Counted from the first letter of the stretch, positions 1 through 7,867 are shown. The stretch is DNA of 14,891 bases from Globomyces pollinis-pini (GCA_025399215.1 MU621471.1:1-14891), one strand, 5' to 3'. The notes: a model not told the origin generated them from the letters alone. Numbers and translations: made by a program.

Positions 1-216
1 CTCCAAAGCGTTTCCACTACATTCTGTGCTGGATTCACCCAAGGAGGCAAAGACACTTGTCAAGGAGACTCTGGTGGTCCAGCTTTTGTTAGCAACGAAG
101 ATGGATCTGTCAGTGTTGCTGGTATTGTCTCCTTTGGACGCGGATGTGCGTTGGCAGGATATCCAGGTGTTTATACTACTGTCGCTTCTGTCTCATCTTG
201 GATCAAAGCAAACTAA
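1..216 (+). CDS. Trypsin-like serine protease (S1 family), 3' end only
   Basis: The window opens inside this gene. Frame 1 is open from base 1 to TAA at 214-216 and gives the last 71 residues. Residues 22-27 are GDSGGP, which carries the catalytic serine (residue 24). Asp18, six residues earlier in [11 protein letters not shown], occupies the chymotrypsin-189 position, so cleavage after Lys/Arg is expected from family knowledge. The sequence continues as in S1 proteases with a [10 protein letters not shown] segment, a YPGVYT segment and a C-terminal helix ending SSWIKAN. The catalytic His and Asp, any signal peptide and any propeptide lie off the left edge. Such enzymes are normally secreted. 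No intron is visible in this part. A polyadenylation signal follows 29 nt after the stop. Confidence 0.95.
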   Translation, partial: LQSVSTTFCAGFTQGGKDTCQGDSGGPAFVSNEDGSVSVAGIVSFGRGCALAGYPGVYTTVASVSSWIKAN

Positions 217-489
217 GAATAGCATTTGTCATCCATTAGAATTACAATAAATACATTCTGACCATACTATCTTTTCAACTTTAATAGCACAATGGGTAAT
301 CTGGTTCCTACCAGTAAGTCAATTATCGTTGTCATTTCTTGATATCAATTACTACATGATTTTTGTCGATAAGCTTCTATGAATAAATATTATCCTCGAG
401 ATATGAATGATTTGTGTAATAATACTGATATTTTACAGCTTTGGTTGCGATAGTTGTCATTCATTGTTCACGTAATCCACTCTTAACTT
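217..489. other. Intergenic region between the protease and PPIL6-like genes
   Basis: This holds the protease 3' UTR with its AATAAA and the presumed promoter and leader of the next gene. An ATG at 292 starts a 16-codon frame (292-342). I see no tRNA-like or repeated structure. Confidence 0.6.
246..251 (+). terminator. AATAAA polyadenylation signal of the protease gene
   Basis: AATAAA lies 29 nt downstream of the protease stop codon, at the usual spacing for this window. Confidence 0.6.
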
Positions 490-1632
490 ATGTCTCCCAC
501 TGCAGTAACTCTACAATTCGGAAAACTACCCTCAAAAACTCAACCAGAAAATAAACAAATTCCTTTTATTCAATGGTTAATCACGGGTGATGCGAAATCA
601 CCAGAATTTCAAAAAGTTATTCAAATTGCAAATGTAATCCTTGTCCTTTCACATCCATTTAGTCAGCAAAAGCGAAATATCCTAATCTGGTTGATGTATG
701 TATTACTCAAAAAACTCCTTTTGAATTTGCCGAATGGAGAAATGATATGAGAAATGTAAGATTTGGTTTATTGACCATAGACTTATGCAGAAATTGTTAC
801 TGCTACTTTTCCATCGTGCATTATTCAAGCTAATTCAAACAAACTGTACAGAGTTCCGGAATTTTTGAAATTTGCTGAAGTGACTTATGAGATTCCAAAC
901 ATAGAATCTAAACAGTTTGAACAAATTGGACACGAAGCCTTACAGGTTTTATTGAAGGATAGAAAGGTTGATTTTTGAGAAAGTTAATTGTGTTTTTAGG
1001 TCGCTGTAATCTCTCTTGAGATTCATATTGATAAACTCAGTGCAGGAGTTCTCACTTTTGAGGTAATATTTGATAAATTATCTAATCATTAGTTGTACAG
1101 GGAAACATGTCCTATTTCTGTTGAAAGGTAGAATAGTGTCATATCTAACAATATAGGTACTAAAAAACAAACTTACTTTGTATAGATTTTTACAATACAT
1201 TGAAGGCTATCCACCAGAAAGTGTAGAACAAGTCTCCTATGAAGGAGCACAATGTGTGAACAAAGTTCAAAATGGATGGATACAGTTTGGTAAGCAACGC
1301 TAGAACTTATATAACCGTAGCTATACCAAATTATACTCCAAAATCATTTGATCCAGGTATCATATCGCATATTAATCGATCCAGATGAAAATTATATCAT
1401 TAAACACAGCACTAGAGGGATTATATCTTTGGTCAATCAAGGTCCAAACACAAATGCATCTACATTTATGATTACGTTAAAACCAATGAAATATTTTGAC
1501 AAAAAATATATGGCAATTGGAAGATTAGTGGATGGCGAACACACTTTGAGTCTCATTGAAAAAGTCTCTACAAGTTATGAAAAACCAGATCTAAATATTC
1601 AAATTGGTAAAATACAAGTTCTTCAAAATTGA
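490..1632 (+). CDS. PPIL6: PPIL6-like divergent cyclophilin (probably inactive prolyl isomerase)
   Basis: I predict eight exons: 490-633, 663-755, 781-966, 1000-1062, 1093-1127, 1186-1289, 1321-1356 and 1385-1632. They total 909 nt and encode 302 residues (human PPIL6 is about 311). Residues 1-141 form the PPIL6-type N-terminal region, with stretches such as EFQKVIQIAN and EFAEWRNDMRN. A cyclophilin-like fold runs from about residue 142 to the end; LYRETCP, NKVQNGWIQF, STRG and NQGPNTNAS are its landmarks. The residues that cyclophilin A uses for catalysis and cyclosporin binding are changed: Arg55 to Lys, Phe60 to Trp, Gln111 to Thr, Phe113 to Met, Trp121 to Tyr and His126 to Tyr. That matches the family's 'probable inactive' description. 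Animal PPIL6 is a ciliated-cell gene, so a role in the zoospore flagellum is an inference. The start is the first ATG in frame with the homologous N-terminus. Introns are 25-33 nt, except one 58-nt segment. Confidence 0.88.
1128..1185 (+). other. 58-nt spliced segment made of two abutting 29-nt intron-like units
   Basis: Exon 5 ends ...GAAAG and exon 6 begins ATTTTT, so 1128-1185 must be removed to keep the cyclophilin frame. Inside it, 1128-1156 is GTAGAA...ATATAG with a CTAAC branch-like motif, and 1157-1185 is GTACTA...GTATAG with CTTAC. The two meet at AG|GT without a base between them. Removing only the first half leaves an in-frame TAA. It may be two introns around a zero-length exon, or one intron with a recursive splice site. 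Confidence 0.6.
1357..1384 (+). repeat. 28-nt intron bounded by a GATCCAG direct repeat
   Basis: GATCCAG occurs at 1350-1356, the end of exon 7, and again at 1378-1384, the end of the intron. The repeat spacing equals the intron length exactly. Removing the intron joins FDP to DENY in the cyclophilin frame, which aligns with the EDENF segment of the family. A target-site-duplication-like arrangement of this kind is expected for a recently inserted intron; this is inference from one case. Confidence 0.6.
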
Positions 1633-1637
1633 ATAAA
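1632..1637 (+). terminator. AATAAA overlapping the PPIL6-like stop codon
   Basis: The sequence TGAATAAA makes the last base of the TGA stop (1630-1632) the first base of the polyadenylation signal. The 3' UTR must be very short. Confidence 0.55.
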
Positions 1638-1832
1638 TGTTTTTGACTACATATATTATCCATTTTGACCACTTTAACTAATACACAATTGGAAAACAGT
1701 TCATTCTAATTTAAACCATATTTAATCTATCATTGAAATTTTGTTTTAGTCACTGTTGATGGAAAATATCTGAAATGAAGTCTGTTGATTGTTTTAGTCG
1801 CGTCGAAAATAACAATTTTGACTTTCGCTGCA

Positions 1833-3244
1833 ATGGGTTCAGCAATATCACGAATTCGAAATGCAATCACACCTATTACAACAACTCAACCGGATACTGA
1901 TGATACGATGCGTGCTACAGGAACATATTTTGGTCCAAATTTCGTTTTAGATTCAACCACTGGAACAAATACTACCCCTGCATTTTGGGAAGACATTATG
2001 AGTGTCATAGCTTCTGGCCGTGATGCAATTGATATTACAGAAGTATATAGTCAACTACCACCCGCAGAAATTAAAACAGCAATCACTCTACAATCCAAAC
2101 TGAATCTTCAAAAAAGCACCATTCGCTTGACCAATAAGAAGGAAGCACAGACCAACAATTATAGTCTCAATTTTCAGTTTGATGCCACTGAACCATGTAT
2201 GGTTAATATTTATTGGGGATGTAGAGAGGAATTTGAGAATAAAGGAAAACTCTCTACTGGTTACAGGTATGAATTTTCTTCACTTAGCTGTAGATTGGTC
2301 GATAAAAATGGAAATGAATGCTCTCCTATAGAATTCGGCCCATTTGAAGGGTTGAACCAATCTTTTACCCTACCAGTTGAGCAAAGCATCTTGGATAACG
2401 CGAATCTGGATGGAATTCTTCGATCTGCTCCTATGGATGTAGAGTCTCCCATCGAATCCCCAACATCTCCTACAGAAGTATCCGAAATTATAAAGGCTAT
2501 TCCCGAAACAGTAATGGTAAATATGGATGGAACTCTTGAAGATCAAGTTAAAGTTGACCATAACAAAATCTATCATCTAGTGATTGTTTTGGAGGCTATC
2601 AACCCAAAAGATAACAACCAAATCGGTAACACTGCCATTTTTTATTGTACAGAGAAGACAATAACTTATTCATTAAACTCACAAGCAACGTTTGTCGCAT
2701 TTGGCAAGGCCAACCATGATCAGTATGATATTATCAGCACCAAACAGCTATTATTGGTAACCGATTCTAATTGTCTTACGTAGTAGATTGATGGGATGTC
2801 ATTCGTATTACAGGAAATATTCGGATTTTCAGAGACTGAAGATGAGCGAAATGTTAATCAAAGTAAAATTACATACATTTAATGAAACATTTAGTTAGTA
2901 TGAAAGAGTGTGTTGTTTGTATGTCAGAAACAAAAGATACACTGGTCTTACCATGTCGACATTTATGTCTCTGTAATGCTTGTGCAAATGTGCTGAGAAT
3001 GCAAGGGCGCCAGCCCCAGACAGGAACTGGACAACAAAATCGCCAAGGACCTCCTAAATGTCCTATATGTCGACAAGGTAATAAGAAAATGAGTAATGCC
3101 ATAGTTTTTCACTCTTTGATTCAAATAAGTCTTCCTGCACCGTTCAACTTAAGAGAAAGTAGAACATCACGTAGTAGACTTAGTCTTGTTCCCAAATCTA
3201 ATGACACAATCGCGGTTGGAGGAGCTAGGACAAGTGTCAGCTGA
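1833..3244 (+). CDS. MGRN1/RNF157-like RING-type E3 ubiquitin ligase
   Basis: I predict four exons: 1833-2756, 2787-2862, 2895-3077 and 3105-3244. They total 1323 nt and encode 440 residues. I start at ATG 1833 because it gives MGSAISR, a typical N-myristoylation start shared with mahogunin-type E3s; upstream in-frame ATT/ATA codons are not needed. The N-terminal half has the family's conserved segments ([31 protein letters not shown]). The SFVLQEIFG helix follows, then a C3HC4-type RING at residues 339-392: [15 protein letters not shown], then CPIC. Between the fourth and last Cys pairs the loop is longer than in animals, with a Q/G-rich insert. The product should attach ubiquitin to membrane-associated substrates. 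Introns are 30, 32 and 27 nt. The 30-nt one ends in a TAGTAG acceptor pair, and the 27-nt one has no stop and keeps the frame. AATAAA follows at 3255-3260. Confidence 0.92.
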
Positions 3245-3254
3245 TTGATAGATT

Positions 3255-3260
3255 AATAAA
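3255..3260 (+). terminator. AATAAA polyadenylation signal of the MGRN1-like gene
   Basis: AATAAA lies 10 nt after the TGA stop at 3242-3244. Confidence 0.55.
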
Positions 3261-3420
3261 AAATAGTTTAGAAGATGTTGTGTTGAAGAATAATTTTTCA
3301 ATTAACACAACTGATTGTTAGAACTTTGTCTTGGTGAACTTAGTTACAAAGTGGCTGGTTCAGAGGCCGAAATGCAAAACTAGAATTTAGGATGCTATTC
3401 CACTAAAACTTGAACCAACT

Positions 3421-4396
3421 ATGGAACAAATTAGCAACTTTAGAGACGCTGGATTGAGGTAATTGAATCAGTTGCAAATGCTTTAGGTACACATTAACTA
3501 GGAACAAATTAAATGTAATAGCAATATGAAGAGAGGACTTGTTTATCGATCTGCAACACTAGGTTTAAATTATCATTCTTATAATAGACAAAGCATCTTC
3601 AAATGATATTGATAAAATTATCAATAAGTTAGGAGTGAAAACAATCATAGATCTTAGGGGAGGGTATACCAACTTGGTTTAATTAAAATTAGGTAACTAA
3701 TGACTAATTTTAAATACCAGTGGTGAAAGTTTACAAGCTCAAGGGGATGAAAGCATTTATGACTATTACACGTTGAAATCTTTAGACAGTGACTCCAAAT
3801 CCGATTCTAGTAGAAGATTGTATCGTATAAATTTGGCAAAGTCTCTAAGATCTGCAATGTGGAATTCAATCAGTTGGTGGACCAAATTACTCTTCATTTT
3901 CTATCGACTCATAGGACAAAAGCTTTATGCGTACAAAGTGCTGATGAGTAACAGTTTTTTGGGAAAGGAAGGACTTTGGGGTCTAAATAGAGGATTTATT
4001 GATTATGGTACCGCTGATATCAAAAGGTTTTTGGACATTATGAGTAAGCCCGAAACATATCCTGTTATAATTCATTGTTCTGCCGGGAAAGATCGCACAG
4101 GACTGACTATATCGCTACTACAAGCTATTTCCAAAGTTCGTCGTCCCTTGATTGTTAAAGATTACAGCATGTCTCAAGAGTTGCTTAAAGATGATCGAGC
4201 TAGACTTATCAAAGAAGTTGGAAAGTTAGGTCTGGGCGAAGAATTTGCAAAAAGTGAACCTGAAATTATGGAGACTATTTTGAATTATCTTGATAGTGAA
4301 TATGGGTCGCTGGAGAGCTATTTAGCGTCGATTGGGGTTGATTCCACTCAGCAACAGCAATTGGCAAACTTATTACTTGAAAATTCCAAATTGTAA
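3421..4396 (+). CDS. Tyrosine/dual-specificity phosphatase family protein (Y_phosphatase3-like)
   Basis: I predict four exons: 3421-3458, 3522-3562, 3588-3663 and 3721-4396. They total 831 nt and encode 276 residues. The family's order of motifs is complete: NFRDAG at residues 6-11, RGLVYRSATL at 17-26, GVKTIIDLR at 42-50, and the P-loop HCSAGKDRTG at 170-179 with nucleophile Cys171 and Arg177. An aspartate-containing segment (GFIDYGTADI) precedes it. Proteins of this type hydrolyse phosphotyrosine, or in some members phosphoinositides or inositol phosphates; I cannot choose between these. The start is the only in-frame ATG, but the codons just upstream (reading DAIPLKLEPT) follow an acceptor-like ATTTAG at 3385-3390, so an upstream exon is possible. 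Two of the three spliced segments (63 and 57 nt) look like paired ultra-short introns; the third is 25 nt. Confidence 0.87.
3459..3521 (+). other. 63-nt spliced segment made of abutting 28-nt and 35-nt intron-like units
   Basis: Joining GGATTGAG to CAATATG gives GLSNMKRG in the phosphatase frame. The removed stretch divides at AG|GT: 3459-3486 (GTAATT...CTTTAG, 28 nt) and 3487-3521 (GTACAC...TAATAG, 35 nt). Removing only the first unit leads to a TGA after 15 more codons. Same architecture as the pair in the PPIL6-like gene. Confidence 0.55.
3664..3720 (+). other. 57-nt spliced segment made of abutting 29-nt and 28-nt intron-like units
   Basis: Exon 3 ends DLRGG and exon 4 resumes in frame at GESLQ. 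The segment splits at AG|GT into 3664-3692 (GTATAC...AATTAG) and 3693-3720 (GTAACT...TACCAG). The second unit has a GACTAAT branch-like motif. Confidence 0.58.
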
Positions 4397-4399
4397 ACT

Positions 4400-4405
4400 A
4401 ATAAA
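4400..4405 (+). terminator. AATAAA polyadenylation signal of the phosphatase gene
   Basis: It lies 4 nt after the TAA stop at 4394-4396. A second AATAAA occurs near 4433. The convergent CHY-RING gene stops at 4491, so the two 3' UTRs are close or overlapping. Confidence 0.55.
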
Positions 4406-4465
4406 CAGAGTTACGATGACAGTTTACTTGAATAAAAATACGTAGTTTCAAAAATGTGGCATGCT

Positions 4466-4471
4466 TTTATT
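4466..4471 (-). terminator. AATAAA (minus strand) of the CHY-RING gene
   Basis: TTTATT on the plus strand reads AATAAA on the minus strand, 20 nt beyond the TAA stop at 4491-4493. Confidence 0.55.
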
Positions 4472-4490
4472 TCAATGAGATTTAATATCA

Positions 4491-6248
4491 TTAATCAATC
4501 TTTTCAACGAAATCGGACATACATCGGTTGCATCGATCTGGCCCTTGATCATCAATCAATTCAGTTGGACGCTAAAAATTCAGTTTCAATTTAGAATATA
4601 CCTGGCATTGATGACACCAATATGAACTTGTGGAACTAGAACTGCTAGAACTTTGTACGGCAGAAAGAACAGAAGTGGTAGATTCGATTCGAGTTATTGG
4701 TCCTTGAGATTGAGGAATATTTGTAATATTAGAGATTTGAACAGGAGGTGCAATACAAGAGCCTTCGGGTAAACCAACCACAGTGGTTAGTAACTTGGTA
4801 TTATAGCCCTTGCAGTGTCCACACTTGTGATAGATAAAGTGAAATTTGGCATGGGATCGCTTTTCACAATCATTACAATAAATGTGACTGTACGTGTCTT
4901 TGTATTCGACTGGCATCTGATGTTGTGTTAGCGCAAGATCAATACGACGGAAGTATCTAGAATTAGATTGTAAGCTTTTTATACTCTGTCATATCTGCCA
5001 GTGATTTTAAACAAGTTGGACATTGGTACGATGTGTGAATGTGCTGTTGGTGGCATTTATGATGCATGCAATGACCACAAGGCTAGATTTTAGATAATTA
5101 ACACTTTACCATGAATATAACTGTGGATGTGGATGTGAACATATATTCTCCACAAATTGGACAATCACTTTCTAAATTTCGCTCAATACATTTATGTTTT
5201 CCCTTCAATCCAATAGCCATACATACATTGCATGTTGGACAATGAAAGTAATCAATACCCAACCCCTTTCCAATTCGACATATACCACAATCATAACAAT
5301 GATAAATATTTTTTCTTGGGTCATTATCCCATAGTTTGCATTCTTTGCAGTAATATGCCGAAACAGGTTTGGCGCATTCTTCATTGATACAAATCCTACC
5401 AGCCGGTTGCACTTTCCAGCAATACATACACATCATTGTTTGAATCAAGTTTCTAGCATTAACCGGGCTGTTATCTTACCTGGTAATGGTATGGTCAGAA
5501 ACTTCGTCATGACAAAAACGGCAGGTATCCCATTTTCCACAGCAGTGCGCTTGGAGTTTACAAGCACGTTGATAGTGTTTACAGCCAAGAACAGATCCAG
5601 ACTATGATCGTCAAAATAGAGTTTTTACGTGAAACGTTTGGGTACGATCAACATCGGTAACAATGGAAAAGTCTGGTCCTTTTCCAGTTAAGTAATTTGT
5701 AATTTTAGAGTCTTTCTTTTGATCTTGCTTTTGTTTGGTCGCCCATGGCCGTGTCATGATTTCCTACTGTTAGGGGCATCTTTGTACCATACCTGTATTT
5801 TCTTTGCTTTCTCTGATGAGGTTAAGGAAGTATTTGATTGGATTTGCAATATTTGTTTCCTTAATTCAGCTTGGTCATTTGGTTTTGCGACTGATTGTTG
5901 TGAAATCATCATATCATCTTCATCTGAATCAGAATCTTCAGAGTCATCGTCAGATTCATGATCCATTTCACTTTCATTTCCATGAATGTGCCCCGAATGC
6001 GTATCAATAGACATTGGTCTATTATCAGTCTCTTCTGCTCTAGATACACTTGTTTCACCAAACGAACTATCTAAACTATTTTGAGAAGTATTCTGACTGT
6101 CCACATTTCCGATAATCCTTCTTTGGATGAGCAATGGCTGTGAAGTACGAGGAACTCTTGATGAAGATTGTCCGTGACATTCCGATTCAATATTTTCAGT
6201 GGATGATGATGAAGGGAGCGAAGTAATCACGGAAGTTGGTTCAGACAT
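4491..6248 (-). CDS. RCHY1: CHY zinc-finger / RING E3 ubiquitin ligase, RCHY1 (PIRH2) family
   Basis: I predict seven exons, in coding order 6248-5793, 5763-5629, 5601-5480, 5452-5110, 5082-4985, 4956-4602 and 4571-4491. They total 1590 nt and encode 529 residues. The first ~150 residues are a disordered, Ser/Asp-rich leader ending SSEKAKKIQ, a helix also seen before the CHY module in fungal homologues. The CHY finger begins about residue 203 (LGCKHYQRACKLQAHC) and is followed by the CTCHY cysteine pairs. A RING-H2 occupies 335-376 (CPICGEYM, PCGHCMHHKC, QCPTC). A zinc ribbon follows (CNDCEKRSHAKFHF, HKCGHC), then a Ser-rich linker. The protein ends in a second zinc ribbon, YWCHQCQR...CNRCMSDFVEKID. 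The family transfers ubiquitin to soluble targets. Introns are 27-30 nt; the first ends in a CAGTAG acceptor pair. ATG 6248 is the first in-frame start. Confidence 0.95.
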
Positions 6249-6508
6249 CTATTCTTTATTCTAATAGAATGTTTGGAATCTAAAGATATTTGTCAAGGCT
6301 GACAACACTCCACCTTCTTTCACCCACTCTCATTGTTCAGAAATATGTCACCTTTTCACTAATTTTCTTTATTTACAGTGCAATACCCACGTTACATTGA
6401 TGGTCGTTGATCTATACTTTGGAGAATTTTTAAACCTAATAACTAGACAATTGAAATAGACTATTGCGTGTTCTATGACAGGAAAAAAAATTCTACAGAA
6501 ACCGAATT
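6249..6508. other. Intergenic region between two minus-strand genes
   Basis: This is the CHY-RING promoter/leader and the 3' flank of the 338-residue membrane protein gene. A minus-strand AATAAA lies at 6368-6373, about 135 nt past that gene's stop. I see no other structure. Confidence 0.5.
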
Positions 6509-7525
6509 TTATTCATATTTCTTTCTGGATTTCAAACGCTCACATTGAGTTAATGCTCGATTTGCAAATAATGACTTTGTTGAGGTATATGATTCAGAAG
6601 AGTAACGCCCTTGGATCCAAGCATAGGCAAGTAACGATGAAAACATTCCCCCCAAGCCAATGTATCCAATCGCAGGATATGTAGACCGCTTAATGAGTCC
6701 CAAAAATGACACCCCACATGAGACTGTCAAAAGCCCATATGTTCTTTGAAGTCTTATTTTCTCTTGCCGATCATTAAGCTGTTCAACAATATTGCAAATG
6801 GATTCAATTGCTTCAATATCATCTTTGACCCGCTCTGGAATGTGTAATTGATAAACTCTACGATCATGCATCCAAATTTTAACAGATTTCACAACGTCTC
6901 GTGCGTGAAATATGATGTTATCAAATTGCTCTACATATTGTATTTCACCCCTTTTCTTGGCCACATTGAACAATGATGTAGCAGCAATAGCAGATAGGAT
7001 CAAGCCTCCAACGATTACTAGTATGCCATTTTGAGTTTGATTTTGCTCAGATTCCTTCTCTTTTTCTTTCTTCTCTTTCTCTTTCTTCTCTTTCTTTTTT
7101 AGCTCTGCCTTCTCTTGCTCGGAATCAGAATCTGATTCAAATTTGTATTTCCCATTAGATTTAGCGGTTGGTCTTTTGGATGATTTCTCTTTTTTGGACG
7201 AGCTAGATTGATTTGTTGTATTATTATTATTGTAATTATTAATGATGACATCCTTTTTGTTACTGTTAAGCAACTGACTCATCATTGCCATATTGATGAC
7301 CGATGGATCAATAGTTGTATTGCTACCATGTTCATTTGTCGCTTTGGATGAATTGTTGACTTGAGTTGCTTTTGATTGGTCAATAAATTGAGTGATGAGT
7401 TGGGGAGCAAAATCCAGCAAGTCCAATATTTGTTTTACAAACTCTCCATTTGGCTTGTACAAATCATCCGGAAACGACTCTTGCTCATAATCCGGGTCAA
7501 TGGAGCTAACTTCAACAAATTCCAT
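6509..7525 (-). CDS. Unrecognised 338-residue membrane protein with a charged low-complexity segment
   Basis: This is a single open frame without introns, from ATG 7525 to TAA 6509-6511. I do not recognise a family. Residues 1-55 are acidic and hydrophobic (EVSSIDPDYEQE, ILDLLDFAPQLITQFI). Residues 56-115 are Asn/Ser/Thr-rich. Residues 111-160 are highly charged and repetitive (KKEK/KEKE units) and may form a single long helix. Three hydrophobic segments follow: about 167-187 (GILVIVGGLILSAIAATSLF), 263-278 and 285-304 (Gly-rich, GYIGLGGMFSSLLAYAW). Residues 190-260 between the first two are helical and charged. The C-terminus is basic (LKSRKKYE). It is probably an organelle or ER membrane protein; the sequence does not say which. 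Two short upstream ATG frames precede it on the minus strand. Confidence 0.78.
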   Translation of the reverse strand: MEFVEVSSIDPDYEQESFPDDLYKPNGEFVKQILDLLDFAPQLITQFIDQSKATQVNNSSKATNEHGSNTTIDPSVINMAMMSQLLNSNKKDVIINNYNNNNTTNQSSSSKKEKSSKRPTAKSNGKYKFESDSDSEQEKAELKKKEKKEKEKKEKEKESEQNQTQNGILVIVGGLILSAIAATSLFNVAKKRGEIQYVEQFDNIIFHARDVVKSVKIWMHDRRVYQLHIPERVKDDIEAIESICNIVEQLNDRQEKIRLQRTYGLLTVSCGVSFLGLIKRSTYPAIGYIGLGGMFSSLLAYAWIQGRYSSESYTSTKSLFANRALTQCERLKSRKKYE

Positions 7526-7867
7526 TGAAAATTATTTGTCCAAGTTCCACGAAGCAATGATCATCTGGTCGCCGCCATTGCCATGAGTCAATCGATCACC
7601 ACACAAGAATTCTTCATCTATGTGCCAATTTATAATATTTCGATATTAGATAATAACTCATTCTATGTATTTGTATTTAAGTGTTCAAGGTTTATTGACC
7701 TAATTGTTTGTAACTACTGAATGAATCAATTGAATACGCGATGATGTTAGCAAAGTATTCCCGCAGCTTTATTATCGTATCAAAATTCGTATGTCAGTGC
7801 AGATCTGCGGTGACACCATAATTAGTTAAATTCCCATTAATCTAAATTTCATCGTTTTTCTCAAGTC
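7526..7867. other. Divergent intergenic region, membrane protein gene / ATG13
   Basis: This 342-bp stretch must hold the promoters of two divergently transcribed genes. The part next to the membrane protein gene (7532-7615) is richer in G/C than its surroundings and is open in one frame on each strand. The remainder is AT-rich. I see no TATA box I would defend and no RNA gene. Confidence 0.5.
7532..7584 (-). promoter_or_regulatory. Two short overlapping upstream ORFs before the membrane protein gene
   Basis: On the minus strand, ATG at 7584 opens an 8-codon frame ending in TGA at 7561-7563 (MAMAATR). ATG at 7564 opens an 11-codon frame ending in TAA at 7532-7534, 6 nt before the main ATG. 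If the transcript starts above 7584, they could reduce translation of the main frame. The transcription start is unknown. Confidence 0.3.

Noticed and set aside
292..633. ATG at 292 joined through a 125-nt intron (314-438) as the first exon of the PPIL6-like gene
   Set aside because: The joined frame does not enter the PPIL6 frame; it runs to a TAA after 45 codons. The intron would also be four times longer than typical here.
2869..3102. Minus-strand open frame opposite the RING exon
   Set aside because: It is the antisense shadow of the Cys/His-rich RING codons and has no homology of its own.
5407..6010. Plus-strand open frames across the CHY-RING gene
   Set aside because: They are shadows of the minus-strand exons; the minus strand gives an unbroken zinc-finger alignment.
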